From the NCBI GenBank assembly GCA_910578645.1, contig CAJTQI010000004.1:1-64000 (forward strand): a stretch of 64,000 nucleotides of DNA. Direction: 5' to 3'. The notes under the pieces are model-generated. The model made no database searches and was not told the origin of the DNA. It saw nothing but the letters and a program-made list of their open reading frames with translations. The first letter of the stretch is position 1; each line of letters opens with the position of its first letter. A program made the translations under genes and the position numbers. The DNA comes from an uncultured Lachnospiraceae bacterium (GTDB taxonomy: Bacteria; Bacillota; Clostridia; Lachnospirales; Lachnospiraceae). Positions 1 to 7,958 of this stretch are shown one piece after another.

Positions 1-600
1 AGGTGGCAGGATATAAAGAACGCCCTGGCAGCAGTCGCAACATGGTTCCTTACCATGTTCACAAATGCCTACACCAATGTAACCAACGTATTTGCGGCAA
101 TCGGCCAGTGGTTCGGTGCCAGGTGGCAGGATATAAAGAACGCCCTGGCAGCAGTCGCAACATGGTTCCTTACCATGTTCACAAATGCCTACACCAACGT
201 AACCAACGTATTTGCGGCAATCGGCCAGTGGTTCGGTGCCAGGTGGCAGGATATAAAGAACGCCCTGGCAGCAGTCGCAACATGGTTCCTTACCATGTTC
301 ACAAATGCCTACACCAATGTAACCAACGTATTTGCGGCAATCGGGGCCTGGTTCGGGCAGAGGTGGCAGGATATAAAGAACGCCCTGGCCACGGTTGCAT
401 CCTGGTTCCTTACAACATTTACAAACGCCTATACCAATGTAAAGAATGTGTTTGCGGCAATCGGGGCCTGGTTCGGGCAGAGGTGGCAGGATGTGAAGAA
501 CGCCCTTGCGGCGGTTCCGTCCTGGTTCCAAACGCAATTTCAAAACGCCTGGACCAATATAAAAAATGTGTTTTCCGGGGTGGGTTCGTTTTTTGCGGGA
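1..600 (+). repeat. 120-bp tandem repeats inside the tape-measure gene
   Basis: Five head-to-tail 120-bp units begin at 1, 121, 241, 361 and 481. Units 1 and 2 differ at one silent position in the full period (78 T versus 198 C). The third matches until its last 20 or so bases, and the fourth and fifth are more diverged. The gradient suggests recent duplication of the first units. The array may continue to the left of the window. Confidence 0.95.
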
Positions 601-1080
601 ATTTGGAACACAATACAGGCACAGTTTACCAATATCGGCCAAAAGGTCGGGGATGCCATAGGCGGTGCGTTTAAATCCGCTATGAATTCCGCCCTTTCCA
701 CGGTGGAAAATGCCGTGAATAAGGCAATTGGATTCATAAATGGTGCCATTGATGTAATAAACACTTTGCCGGGTGTGAGCGTTGGGCATGTGGGCAATGT
801 ATCTCTTCCGAGATTGGCCCGCGGCGGTGTACTGGAAGAGGGGCAGGCAATTGTTGCCGAAGCGGGGCCGGAGTTGCTTTCTATGGTAAATGGGAAAACC
901 ATTGTAACGCCGCTTACAGGAACCGCACGCAATACGGCAATGCAGGCAGCAGGCGGAGGAAATGGCGGATATAATCAGACCATCAATATTTATTCCCCAA
1001 AGCCGCTTAGCCCGTATGAGATAGCAAGGCAGACCAGGAACCAAACCCAAAGAATGGTACTTGCAATACAAAGGGGGTAA
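1..1080 (+). CDS. Phage tail tape-measure protein, C-terminal part (cut by window edge)
   Basis: The reading frame is open from base 1, so the N-terminus lies outside the window. About 359 codons are visible. The first 200 are five copies of a 40-residue unit rich in Trp, Phe and Asn (consensus starting RWQDIKNALA), the first three almost identical. The C-terminus has a Gly-rich segment followed by a GYNQTINIYSPKPLSPYEIA-like tail typical of tape measures of Gram-positive siphoviruses. Such proteins set tail length and sit in the tail lumen. The position directly before a Dit gene supports the call. The listed frame is the only long one consistent with the downstream tail operon. Confidence 0.85.
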   Translation, partial: RWQDIKNALAAVATWFLTMFTNAYTNVTNVFAAIGQWFGARWQDIKNALAAVATWFLTMFTNAYTNVTNVFAAIGQWFGARWQDIKNALAAVATWFLTMFTNAYTNVTNVFAAIGAWFGQRWQDIKNALATVASWFLTTFTNAYTNVKNVFAAIGAWFGQRWQDVKNALAAVPSWFQTQFQNAWTNIKNVFSGVGSFFAGIWNTIQAQFTNIGQKVGDAIGGAFKSAMNSALSTVENAVNKAIGFINGAIDVINTLPGVSVGHVGNVSLPRLARGGVLEEGQAIVAEAGPELLSMVNGKTIVTPLTGTARNTAMQAAGGGNGGYNQTINIYSPKPLSPYEIARQTRNQTQRMVLAIQRG

Positions 1081-1083
1081 AAC

Positions 1084-1989
1084 ATGGACAGGCGTATTAT
1101 TTGCACAAATGAAAACAATATTGCGGTGGAGTTTAACCATGATTTTAACCCTTTCTTTCTACTGTCAGTGGCGGGTATTTATGGAATATCCGCCAACGTG
1201 ACAACATCAGAGAACACAACCATTGACGGTTCCACATACCAGGGAAGCACGGCAAAGGAAAGAAATATTGTCATAACCGCACAGATGGACAGTAATTATA
1301 AAGCGAACAGAGATTTCCTTTACCGGGTTTTCAAGCTGAAAAGCACCGGGAATTTTACATACCTGGAAGATGGGGACACAAAACAGATTGATTACAAGGT
1401 GGAAGATATAGACATAGGGGAAAAAGGCGTTGTTCGGGATATTGTCATTTCCCTTATATGCCCGGACCCGTTTTTTAAGGATTTGGATGATGTGGAAATT
1501 GTCATGGCATCATGGGTGGATGATCTGGAATTTCCCGTGTGCTTCCCGGAAGAGGGAATAGAATTTGGACACAGGGAAGCGGACCTGGTAAAAGAGATTG
1601 ACAACGACACAGGGGCGGACAATATCGGAATTATGGCCGTGATTCGGGCGGATGGGCCGGTAAACAATCCGGCAATCTACCATTCGGAAACCGGGGAATA
1701 TACGAAACTTGAAATTGAAATGGCAAGCGGCCAAATTATCATTATTACCACAGGACAGAACAAAAAGAAAACATGGCTATTAGAGGATGTGAGCCAGTCT
1801 GAAATAAACGAAAAAGGATATGAAGCCCTTATTGCAGAAAAAGGCGTGAATATAAATGAATTTCTTTGTGAGGGGTCGGAATTCATACAGTTACAGCATG
1901 GAAAAAACACAATCACATACACGGCGGACACAGGAACAAACTACATGAGCGTTTCCATCTTTTACCGCCTGTTATATTTGGGGGTGTAG
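1084..1989 (+). CDS. Distal tail protein (Dit-like, siphovirus tail family)
   Basis: A 301-residue protein starting 3 bases after the tape-measure stop. Its N-terminal half resembles the siphovirus tail-component family: a short N-terminal beta region, then the STYQGSTAKERNIVITAQ segment and the LICPDPFFKDLDD segment, which are typical of Dit proteins. Dit forms the hexameric hub joining the tail tube to the baseplate. The C-terminal half (about 160-301) is probably the Dit galectin-like domain. The position between tape measure and tail-associated protein is the usual one. Family assignment comes from memory of conserved motifs, not a search. Confidence 0.8.
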   Translation: MDRRIICTNENNIAVEFNHDFNPFFLLSVAGIYGISANVTTSENTTIDGSTYQGSTAKERNIVITAQMDSNYKANRDFLYRVFKLKSTGNFTYLEDGDTKQIDYKVEDIDIGEKGVVRDIVISLICPDPFFKDLDDVEIVMASWVDDLEFPVCFPEEGIEFGHREADLVKEIDNDTGADNIGIMAVIRADGPVNNPAIYHSETGEYTKLEIEMASGQIIIITTGQNKKKTWLLEDVSQSEINEKGYEALIAEKGVNINEFLCEGSEFIQLQHGKNTITYTADTGTNYMSVSIFYRLLYLGV

Positions 1990-1990
1990 C

Positions 1991-3034
1991 ATGAAAGTTT
2001 GGGTTTATAACAGAGAAATGAGATTGCAAGGGACTATTGAAAACCACACATCCTTTATATGGGCCAGGAAGCTGTACACAGCCGGGAAGTTTGAAATACA
2101 TGCCCCTGCAACGGCGGACAACCTGGAATTGTTACGCCCCGGCAACATTATCACAAAAGGGGACAAAGACGAAGCGGCGGTTATACGGGGATTAGAGAAT
2201 GAAGAAAGCACCGTATTAAACGAGATCACACGGACGGGATACTTCATGCCTATATATTTTAATGACCGCTTGACAGGCCCCACAATCAATTTTAACGGCA
2301 AGGCGGAAGAGGCCCTATATATGTTAGCACATACGCCGGAAATCGTCCCCAGGATGGCATACGGAGCCTTACAGGGGTACACAGAAAAAGTGGAATTTCA
2401 GGCAACATATAAAAACACCCTTTCTCACATGGAGAAAATTGCAAGGGCATCCGGCCTGGGGTTCCGTGTGGTGCCGGATTTCAAAGAAAAAAAATTGACC
2501 TATGAGGTTTACAGGGGAAAGAACCGCACGGAGGGACAGCAGGAAAATCCACAGGTTATTTTTTCAGAAACCTATAACAATCTGAACCGAACAAAGTATG
2601 CCTACAATGACGAACTGTATAAAACCAAAGTAATTGTGGGCGGGGATGGAGAGGGGAAAAACAGGGTATATGTAACAGTCGGCGGCGGAAGCGGACTTGA
2701 CTTGCGGGAAGTCTTCCTGGATGCAAAGGACATAAATCGGGAAGAAATGACCCAGGCACAATATTTGGCGGCATTGCGGGCCAGGGGGGAAGAATATCTG
2801 AAAACATCTTGTCAGATCGCAGAATGTTTTGAGAGTGAAGCGGAAGCCGAAGTGAATTTTACCTACAAACGGGATTATGACCTGGGGGACATTGTGACAG
2901 TAAAGAAAAAAAAATGGAAAATAACAACCGATTTGCGTATAACCGAACTTAAAGAAGTTTATGAGTATGGCGGAATGTTTGTTGTTCCTACTTTTGGGGA
3001 TGCCATACCCGAAACGATTAATTGGGACATTTAG
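1991..3034 (+). CDS. Tail-associated (Tal / Gp37-like) baseplate protein
   Basis: A 347-residue protein, one base after the Dit stop. It resembles the siphovirus ReqiPepy6 Gp37-like family: an N-terminal MKVWVYNREMRLQGTIE strand region, a central domain and a C-terminal RDYDLGDIVTVKKKKWKI segment like the OB-fold end of tail-hub proteins. Members form the tail tip below Dit and bear or bind the receptor-binding parts. No peptidase motif is visible. Gene order supports the role. Confidence 0.7.
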   Translation: MKVWVYNREMRLQGTIENHTSFIWARKLYTAGKFEIHAPATADNLELLRPGNIITKGDKDEAAVIRGLENEESTVLNEITRTGYFMPIYFNDRLTGPTINFNGKAEEALYMLAHTPEIVPRMAYGALQGYTEKVEFQATYKNTLSHMEKIARASGLGFRVVPDFKEKKLTYEVYRGKNRTEGQQENPQVIFSETYNNLNRTKYAYNDELYKTKVIVGGDGEGKNRVYVTVGGGSGLDLREVFLDAKDINREEMTQAQYLAALRARGEEYLKTSCQIAECFESEAEAEVNFTYKRDYDLGDIVTVKKKKWKITTDLRITELKEVYEYGGMFVVPTFGDAIPETINWDI

Positions 3035-3050
3035 GAAAGGAGAAAAAAGC

Positions 3051-4088
3051 ATGGTACAAGGATTTTTCTATAATTCCGTGGGCGGGGATAGGAAATACAA
3101 TGGAAATTCCGTAAATGAAAGCAAGCGTCCGTTTTACAAAGACGGAGTTTTTGCGGGACATTTGGAAGTGACCGCAGACGGCGAAGAAATGGCCGTAACC
3201 GTGGACGGCGGGGAAAAGACCGGGTTTGCCTGGATAAATGCCCACACTATACACAATACAACCCCTCTTCCCCTTGACATATCCCAGGCAAGCGGAACAC
3301 TTGACCGTATAGATCGTGTTGTATTAAGGAATGACGAAACAGAAAGAAAGCCGTCAATCTACATTTTAGAGGGGGCTTTTTCATCAGCACCGACAGCCCC
3401 GGAACTTACCAACACGGACATAATCCAGGAAAAATGTTTGGCGGAAATCTATGTGCGTGCCGGAGCCGTGGCAATCACACAGGCGGACATAAAGGACACC
3501 AGGGCGGATGGAACAATTTGCGGGTTTGTAGCAAGCCAGTTTAAGGAATTTGATTTTTCACAGTGGCAGAAACAGTTTGATGAACATTTTGCACAGTTAA
3601 AAAAACAGTACGGCATTGATTACAAGGCTTTCACTGAAAGCTATGCGGCAATGACAGCATCATTTATGAATGTGCAGAGCCAGGAGTGGGACGCATGGTT
3701 TCAGAGCAAAAAGGAAGAACTTGCCGGGGATGTGGCCGGAAATTTACAAATGCAGATTGACGGATTGAAAGTACACATCCGAAATATTGCACTTAAAATT
3801 TACCTGGAAAATCATTTGGAGCAGATAACGGCACCTATTACCGTAACGCTGATAAACAAGACAACAGGAACGGTTTACACCAAAGAAGCAACGGAAAGCG
3901 GGATGGGATTCTATATAACAGAGGTTGGGGAATACAAGGTGGAATCTTCCCTGGAAAGTGTAATGGTAACGCCTAAAGCCTTTACGGTAACACATGAAGA
4001 CTTTACCAAACAAAGGACCCTTGCAATAAGAGAGGGCAGCAACATTGGATATATGGGCAATTATATTGGTGCCTATATCACGCAATAG
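3051..4088 (+). CDS. Phage baseplate or fibre-like structural protein
   Basis: The ATG at 3051 follows a strong AGGAAAGGAG ribosome site. An upstream in-frame ATG at 2961 lies inside the preceding gene and is less likely. The product has 345 residues. Residues 1-165 resemble the phage structural domain with a KRPFYKDGVFAG motif and a GTLDRIDRVVLRND segment seen in upper-baseplate or neck-passage proteins. Residues about 175-260 are Gln- and Lys-rich and probably helical. The C-terminus (about 270-345) looks like a small beta domain (ITVTLINKTTGTVYTKEA). It probably connects the tail tip to the variable receptor-binding protein downstream. Confidence 0.65.
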   Translation: MVQGFFYNSVGGDRKYNGNSVNESKRPFYKDGVFAGHLEVTADGEEMAVTVDGGEKTGFAWINAHTIHNTTPLPLDISQASGTLDRIDRVVLRNDETERKPSIYILEGAFSSAPTAPELTNTDIIQEKCLAEIYVRAGAVAITQADIKDTRADGTICGFVASQFKEFDFSQWQKQFDEHFAQLKKQYGIDYKAFTESYAAMTASFMNVQSQEWDAWFQSKKEELAGDVAGNLQMQIDGLKVHIRNIALKIYLENHLEQITAPITVTLINKTTGTVYTKEATESGMGFYITEVGEYKVESSLESVMVTPKAFTVTHEDFTKQRTLAIREGSNIGYMGNYIGAYITQ

Positions 4089-4110
4089 AAAGAAAGTGAG
4101 GACTGAAAAA

Positions 4111-4557
4111 ATGGTAGGATTTCCGAAGAACATCAAAACAAGGGCGGACCTGGTAAACACATACAAATTAGTGAAAAAAGGGAAGCTGAAAAAAGAGGAT
4201 TGGTTGGCGGCGGTTGAAAAGTTGGAGGGACAAAACTGGATTGTGTGCCCCATACTTTCCATGTCGGAGGATAGAAAAACCGTGACGCTGAATTTCTGCA
4301 ATGAAGCGGAAGAGGGGCAGAAGATCAGAAACGGCAGCATTTTCCCCACAATCAATGGAATTTCCGTGGAAACGGAAGAGCAGACAAAAGAGGATATGGA
4401 AGCAGGAAAAACAGAGGTAAAACACACTGTTTTAACATTATCCCGTGCCCTGTTAAAAGATACCGTGGAAATAGGAATTCCGGCGGCGATTACTTTCTAT
4501 GAACGCCTGGGGATTGCGGAAGCGGAAGTGGAAGAAATGAAAGGAGCGTTACAGTAA
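4111..4557 (+). CDS. Small phage protein of unknown function preceding the DGR target
   Basis: 148 residues from the ATG at 4111, placed after a weak GTGAG site. An upstream in-frame ATG at 4045 lies inside the previous gene and is disfavoured. The sequence is charged and soluble with no recognisable motif. Its stop codon overlaps the start of the DGR variable protein (TAATG), which implies translational coupling. It could be a chaperone, assembly factor or minor structural partner of the variable protein; that is inference from position only. Confidence 0.7.
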   Translation: MVGFPKNIKTRADLVNTYKLVKKGKLKKEDWLAAVEKLEGQNWIVCPILSMSEDRKTVTLNFCNEAEEGQKIRNGSIFPTINGISVETEEQTKEDMEAGKTEVKHTVLTLSRALLKDTVEIGIPAAITFYERLGIAEAEVEEMKGALQ

Positions 4558-5651
4558 TGGGAAGATTATTTGTATATGATGAAAATATGACGGATGAACG
4601 GGCAAAGATCACAGTGGAGAAGATGGCAGCAGTTGCCGACATTACCGCCCCGGAAAAGGCGTATATCGCAGCCACAGGGGATAAAACGCTTTCTGTTATA
4701 GGCGGGTGTGTTATCGGTGTAGGCGGGTCCATATTTCAGACGGCGGAAACGGAATTGACCGTTGCAAACCTGGACGAAGCGGCAGACTTCATACATGGGC
4801 ACGATTATTATATTTATATCTGTGACCCGGGGAATGATTCACAGGATGAAATCTACATGATTTCCGAAAATTCCACCTGGCCCAACGGGGACGAATGGGA
4901 CATGGACAACACCCGCAAAATTGGCGGATTCCATTATGGACGGGTACGCAATGTGAACGAGTACGGCCAGGAAGTAAACGCCGCCGGGGCGGTTCGTGGC
5001 AGCGGTTGGGAAAGCAATACAAAAGTTGCCATTATACCAAATTCCGTATGGACCACGGCACACCGCCCGAAGTGTGACCCGGCGGGAATGGTGTACCTGG
5101 GGAACGCCTTGTGGGGGGATATATACATTGCATCCAGTGACGGCGGCCAGGGCTTACAATCCGCATACAATGCAATACCAATCACAGGCACAGAGGGCCT
5201 TAATTGGTACATAGCCAATGAAAAAGCGGCCAGGGTAGGGAAAAGATTGCCGAGTTATGCAGAATGGCTTGTAGGGGCAGAGGGAAGCCCACAGGGCCTT
5301 GATGGAAGCAATGCAAACGGGCACACGGCAACCACGAACACGGCACGGGCAGCAGTTGGAAAGATAGCCAATGCCGTTTCCGTGAAAAATGTATGTGATG
5401 CGGCGGGGGATGTTTGGAAATGGCTTGATGAATTTTGCCTGGACCCTACGGCCACCGCCTGGACTTGGCACAATGTAATCCCTGGCTATGGGCAGATTTA
5501 CATGCCGAGTGCAACGGCCTTGCACGCTTTCTTTGCGGGCGGCAATTGGGGCAGCGGGGTTCATTGCGGTTCCCGGACGATCGCTTGCAACGGTTGCCCG
5601 TGGAACGTGAACGCGAGCCTTGGCGTGTGGTGCGTGTGTGACAGTCTGTAA
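4557..5651 (+). CDS. DGR variable protein, C-type lectin / FGE-sulfatase-like fold, probable receptor-binding protein
   Basis: A 364-residue protein. The N-terminal part (1-80) starts MGRLFVYDENMTDERAKI. The C-terminal two thirds resembles the formylglycine-generating-enzyme-like C-type lectin fold used by DGR targets: the GKRLPSYAEWLVGAEGSPQG segment near residues 228-247, AAGDVWKWLDE near 281-291, and a terminal AGGNWGSGVHCGSR...NVNASLGVW region. The last 42 or so codons (5517-5642) are the variable repeat, nearly identical to the template at 6116-6241. Variation is confined to surface residues of the lectin fold in known members such as phage BPP-1 Mtd. The gene follows tail genes, so it is likely displayed at the tail tip and used for host binding. 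Confidence 0.9.
   Translation: MGRLFVYDENMTDERAKITVEKMAAVADITAPEKAYIAATGDKTLSVIGGCVIGVGGSIFQTAETELTVANLDEAADFIHGHDYYIYICDPGNDSQDEIYMISENSTWPNGDEWDMDNTRKIGGFHYGRVRNVNEYGQEVNAAGAVRGSGWESNTKVAIIPNSVWTTAHRPKCDPAGMVYLGNALWGDIYIASSDGGQGLQSAYNAIPITGTEGLNWYIANEKAARVGKRLPSYAEWLVGAEGSPQGLDGSNANGHTATTNTARAAVGKIANAVSVKNVCDAAGDVWKWLDEFCLDPTATAWTWHNVIPGYGQIYMPSATALHAFFAGGNWGSGVHCGSRTIACNGCPWNVNASLGVWCVCDSL
5517..5642 (+). repeat. DGR variable repeat (VR)
   Basis: 126 bp at the 3' end of the variable gene, aligned without gaps to 6116-6241 (offset 599). Mismatches fall at VR 5532, 5550, 5551, 5554, 5580, 5583, 5584, 5592, 5593, 5596, 5613, 5617 and 5619. In the TR all but one (5580/6179, G to A) are adenine. 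Substituted bases are nine G, two C and one T. The final 23 bases (5620-5642) are identical in both copies and nearly free of A, as expected for the initiation-of-mutagenic-homing segment. Confidence 0.95.
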
Positions 5652-5658
5652 TCTGCTT

Positions 5659-5678
5659 GGGCGGGCGGAAGCCCGCCC
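5659..5678 (+). promoter_or_regulatory. GC-rich hairpin downstream of VR (probable target-recognition cruciform)
   Basis: GGGCGGGC, loop GGAA, GCCCGCCC: a perfect 8-bp stem with a 4-base loop, 16 bases after the VR end. In the Bordetella phage BPP-1 DGR, a hairpin of the same stem and loop size just behind the VR is needed for efficient retrohoming. No T-tract follows, so it is a poor terminator. The TR lacks such a hairpin. Confidence 0.8.
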
Positions 5679-5698
5679 CATGTGAGGGGGAAAGATAA

Positions 5699-6076
5699 AT
5701 GGCGGAAAAGAAACAAAATGCCTATATGGATTCAATGGTGCTGTATCAAAAGACATACGATTTTTTGAAATACATATATCCTGTATTGGCACAATTTCCG
5801 AAATTTGAAAAATTTGCGCTTCAAACGCAGATCAAGACGGCCATTTTTGAAATGCTGAAAAATATTATCAGATTCAGAAAGACCGGGACCAAAAGCCATA
5901 TTTATGCCGTGGATGTGGAACTGGAATTCATAAGAACGCTTATTAGGCTTTCTTTTGACCTGGAATATAAGGCAATGGGAAAGCACCGTTACGAAGTAGC
6001 AAGCCGCCGCATGGCGGAAATGGGAAAGATAACAGGCGGGATTATTGAAGCCATAAAGGAAAACAAGTGGAAATAA
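5699..6076 (+). CDS. avd: DGR accessory variability determinant (Avd-like)
   Basis: A 125-residue, strongly helical and basic protein between the variable gene and the TR, after a GAGGGGGAAAG ribosome site. Size, helical pattern (about four helices) and lysine/arginine content match Avd proteins, which form a pentameric four-helix-bundle barrel, bind the reverse transcriptase and the TR RNA, and are required for mutagenic cDNA synthesis. Segments FKYIYPVLAQFPKFEKF-like at residues 22-40 and DVELEFIRTLIRLSFDL near 70-87 are typical of the family. The 3' end of this gene probably lies in the transcribed template RNA. Confidence 0.88.
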   Translation: MAEKKQNAYMDSMVLYQKTYDFLKYIYPVLAQFPKFEKFALQTQIKTAIFEMLKNIIRFRKTGTKSHIYAVDVELEFIRTLIRLSFDLEYKAMGKHRYEVASRRMAEMGKITGGIIEAIKENKWK

Positions 6077-6396
6077 CCCCGCTTGGGGAAACTGTTAATT
6101 CGCACCGCAGCCGTTGCCTTGCACGCTTTCATTGCGGGCGGCAATTGGAACAACGGGGTTCATTGCGGTTCCCGGACGGTCAATTGCAACAATTACCCGT
6201 GGAACGTGAACACGAACATTGGCGTGTGGTGCGTGTGTGACTTGAAAATTTGCAGGCACAGAAGCCCAAAGGGCCACTGGCAAAGATTAATCTGTTTTGA
6301 TTAGTCAGACGGTTTTCCCGTTCCGGGCGGACCCGGACAAATTAAAAAAGGCACCGCCTTTAAGTAAATGAAAATATTGAAAATTGGTAGGGCAAA
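6077..6396 (+). ncRNA. Probable DGR template RNA (TR with flanking spacers)
   Basis: The avd-RT gap holds the TR plus 39 bases upstream and 155 bases downstream. In BPP-1 the functional template RNA spans the end of avd, the TR and about 140 bases of downstream spacer that primes cDNA synthesis. The matching spacing here suggests the same arrangement. Exact RNA ends cannot be seen. Confidence 0.6.
6116..6241 (+). repeat. DGR template repeat (TR)
   Basis: Invariant template copy of the VR, in the 320-base gap between avd and the reverse transcriptase. It has 26 adenines, 12 of which are substituted in the VR. Read in the VR frame, its adenines cluster in AAC, AAT, TAC and ACG codons that can yield many amino acids. 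A short open frame at 6083-6304 merely translates this template and is not treated as a gene. The 155 bases between TR and reverse transcriptase would supply the 3' spacer part of the template RNA. Confidence 0.95.
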
Positions 6397-7473
6397 ATGA
6401 AGACAGAAAAGGGACTATTTGAAAATATGTGTTCCTTTGAAAACGCCAATATCTCATTTCATCAAGCGGCAAAATGCCGCCGATATGGCGAAGAGGTATT
6501 GGCATTTTCTATGGAACTAGAAGAAAACCTGGTGCGGGCCTGTGATGAATTGCGGGGGCTTACCTATCAACCAGGGGAATACACGGTTTTTAAGGTGTGG
6601 GAGCCGAAAGAACGTCTTGTAATGGCATTGCCGTTCTATGACCGTGTTATACAACACATGGTCTGCAATGTGATTGAGCCGCCATTTGAACGGAAATTTT
6701 ACTATCATTCCTATGCTTGCAGGCCGGGAAAAGGGATGCACGCCGCAAGTGATACGCTTTATAAATGGCTGTATGAAACAATGATATTGCAAGGGTTAAA
6801 GATGCACGCAATCAAAGGGGATATAAGCGGGTATTTTGCGAATATCCCACATGAGCCGCTAAAAGCAGACATCCGCCGGACAATAGGGGATAGAAAGGTT
6901 TTAACCATTACGGATAGGATTATAGACCATAACGGAATCTTGCCGGATGGCGTGGGAAATCCCGTTGGAAACCTTACAAGTCAGTTATTCGCCAATGTAT
7001 ACGGGCACCGCCTGGATATGTTCATAAAGCACACTTTAAAAGTAAAATATTACATCCGTTATATGGATGATTTCATAATACTTTCCGACAATTTGCCGCA
7101 GTTGCGGGAATGGTTCCGCAGAATAGAAGAATTCCTGGAAACTGAAATGCTTTTACACCTAAACCCGAAAAGCACCATCCTATATGCCGGGAATGGGATT
7201 GATTTTTGCGGGTACATTCATTTCCCGGACCATAGGAAAGTTAGAAAGGCATCAATACGCAGGCTAAAACAGAGCGTAAAGGAATACAAGGCCGGGGAGA
7301 TTAGCCGGGAATACTTTTACCGGGTTATTGAATCACGCAAAGGACATTTGGGCCATGCGGACACCTGGCACATACTGAAAGCCCTGGAATATGATCTTCT
7401 TTTCTTTGAAGCTGAAAAGGAAAGAAAAGTGGGTCAGAATCCGGGTAATAAAAATATTATCCTTGTACCGTAA
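6397..7473 (+). CDS. DGR reverse transcriptase
   Basis: 358 residues. Reverse transcriptase motifs in order: KGDISGYFANIPH with catalytic Asp142, the GNPVGNLTSQLFANVYGHRLD region in which the NLTSQ box matches the DGR-type form of motif 4, and the catalytic YMDD at 222-225 inside RYMDDFIILS, followed by NPKSTILYAGNGIDFCGYIH. No maturase or endonuclease domain is present, and no group II intron RNA is seen. The enzyme copies the TR RNA with adenine-directed errors. Location behind avd and TR gives the canonical target-avd-TR-RT order. All catalytic residues are intact, so the element appears active. Confidence 0.95.
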   Translation: MKTEKGLFENMCSFENANISFHQAAKCRRYGEEVLAFSMELEENLVRACDELRGLTYQPGEYTVFKVWEPKERLVMALPFYDRVIQHMVCNVIEPPFERKFYYHSYACRPGKGMHAASDTLYKWLYETMILQGLKMHAIKGDISGYFANIPHEPLKADIRRTIGDRKVLTITDRIIDHNGILPDGVGNPVGNLTSQLFANVYGHRLDMFIKHTLKVKYYIRYMDDFIILSDNLPQLREWFRRIEEFLETEMLLHLNPKSTILYAGNGIDFCGYIHFPDHRKVRKASIRRLKQSVKEYKAGEISREYFYRVIESRKGHLGHADTWHILKALEYDLLFFEAEKERKVGQNPGNKNIILVP

Positions 7474-7502
7474 AGAGAAACTAGGAAAGGAGATAGGAAG
7501 CA

Positions 7503-7943
7503 ATGAAAAGCGAAATTTTGGCATTTTTGATGGTGGAAGCGGCAAACAGATTCTTCCGCATGGTAGCCCTTGCGATTGTATTTGATACGATTATGGGCGT
7601 TTTCCGGGCCATAAAGGAAAGGAAATTCAATTCTTGCGTAGGAATCAACGGGGCCATCCGCAAAGTGGGAATGTTGGTTTCCATTGTATGTCTGGCCGTG
7701 GCGGATAAAATCCTTGAAATCAACTTGATCGGATTTATCCCGGCGGACCTTTGGGGAAAAGTAGGAATGGCAGCACCCGCCGCAATTGGAATGGCGGAAT
7801 TCTTTTCAATCCTGTTTATTGCCTATGAGGTTGTGAGCATCCTTAAAAACATGACCCTTGCCGGATTGCCTGTAAAGAAATTGTGGGGCCTGGTAAAGAA
7901 CTTCCTGGGCAAGTACACGGAAGAATTGCCGGATGATGATTAA
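7503..7943 (+). CDS. Phage holin
   Basis: 146 residues after an AGGAAAGGAGATAGG ribosome site. Three or four hydrophobic segments (about 18-35, 50-70, 75-95, 98-115), the FDTIMGVFRAIKERKFNS motif and a charged tail match the phage holin 4 / toxin-secretion holin family. It forms membrane lesions that release the endolysin encoded next. The lysis cassette order holin then endolysin is typical. Confidence 0.88.
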   Translation: MKSEILAFLMVEAANRFFRMVALAIVFDTIMGVFRAIKERKFNSCVGINGAIRKVGMLVSIVCLAVADKILEINLIGFIPADLWGKVGMAAPAAIGMAEFFSILFIAYEVVSILKNMTLAGLPVKKLWGLVKNFLGKYTEELPDDD

Positions 7944-7958
7944 GAAAGGGCACAGACA

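Noticed and set aside
1..600. CRISPR array
   Set aside because: Repeats are 120 bp, contiguous and in frame in a tail gene; there are no spacers.
3..674. Cys- and Arg-rich open frame of 223 codons over the tape-measure repeats
   Set aside because: It is an out-of-frame shadow kept open by the 120-bp repeats; the tape-measure frame has the phage motifs and the correct end before Dit.
5154..5792. Minus-strand frame of 212 codons across the DGR target
   Set aside because: Antisense to the variable protein and VR, no ribosome site and no recognisable sequence.
6083..6304. Open frame of 73 codons over the template repeat
   Set aside because: It is the TR read in the VR frame; it has no ribosome site and the DGR layout explains it.
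6397..7473. Group II intron or retron as explanation for the reverse transcriptase
   Set aside because: No maturase or endonuclease domain, no intron RNA motifs, no msr/msd; TR/VR pair and Avd gene establish a DGR.
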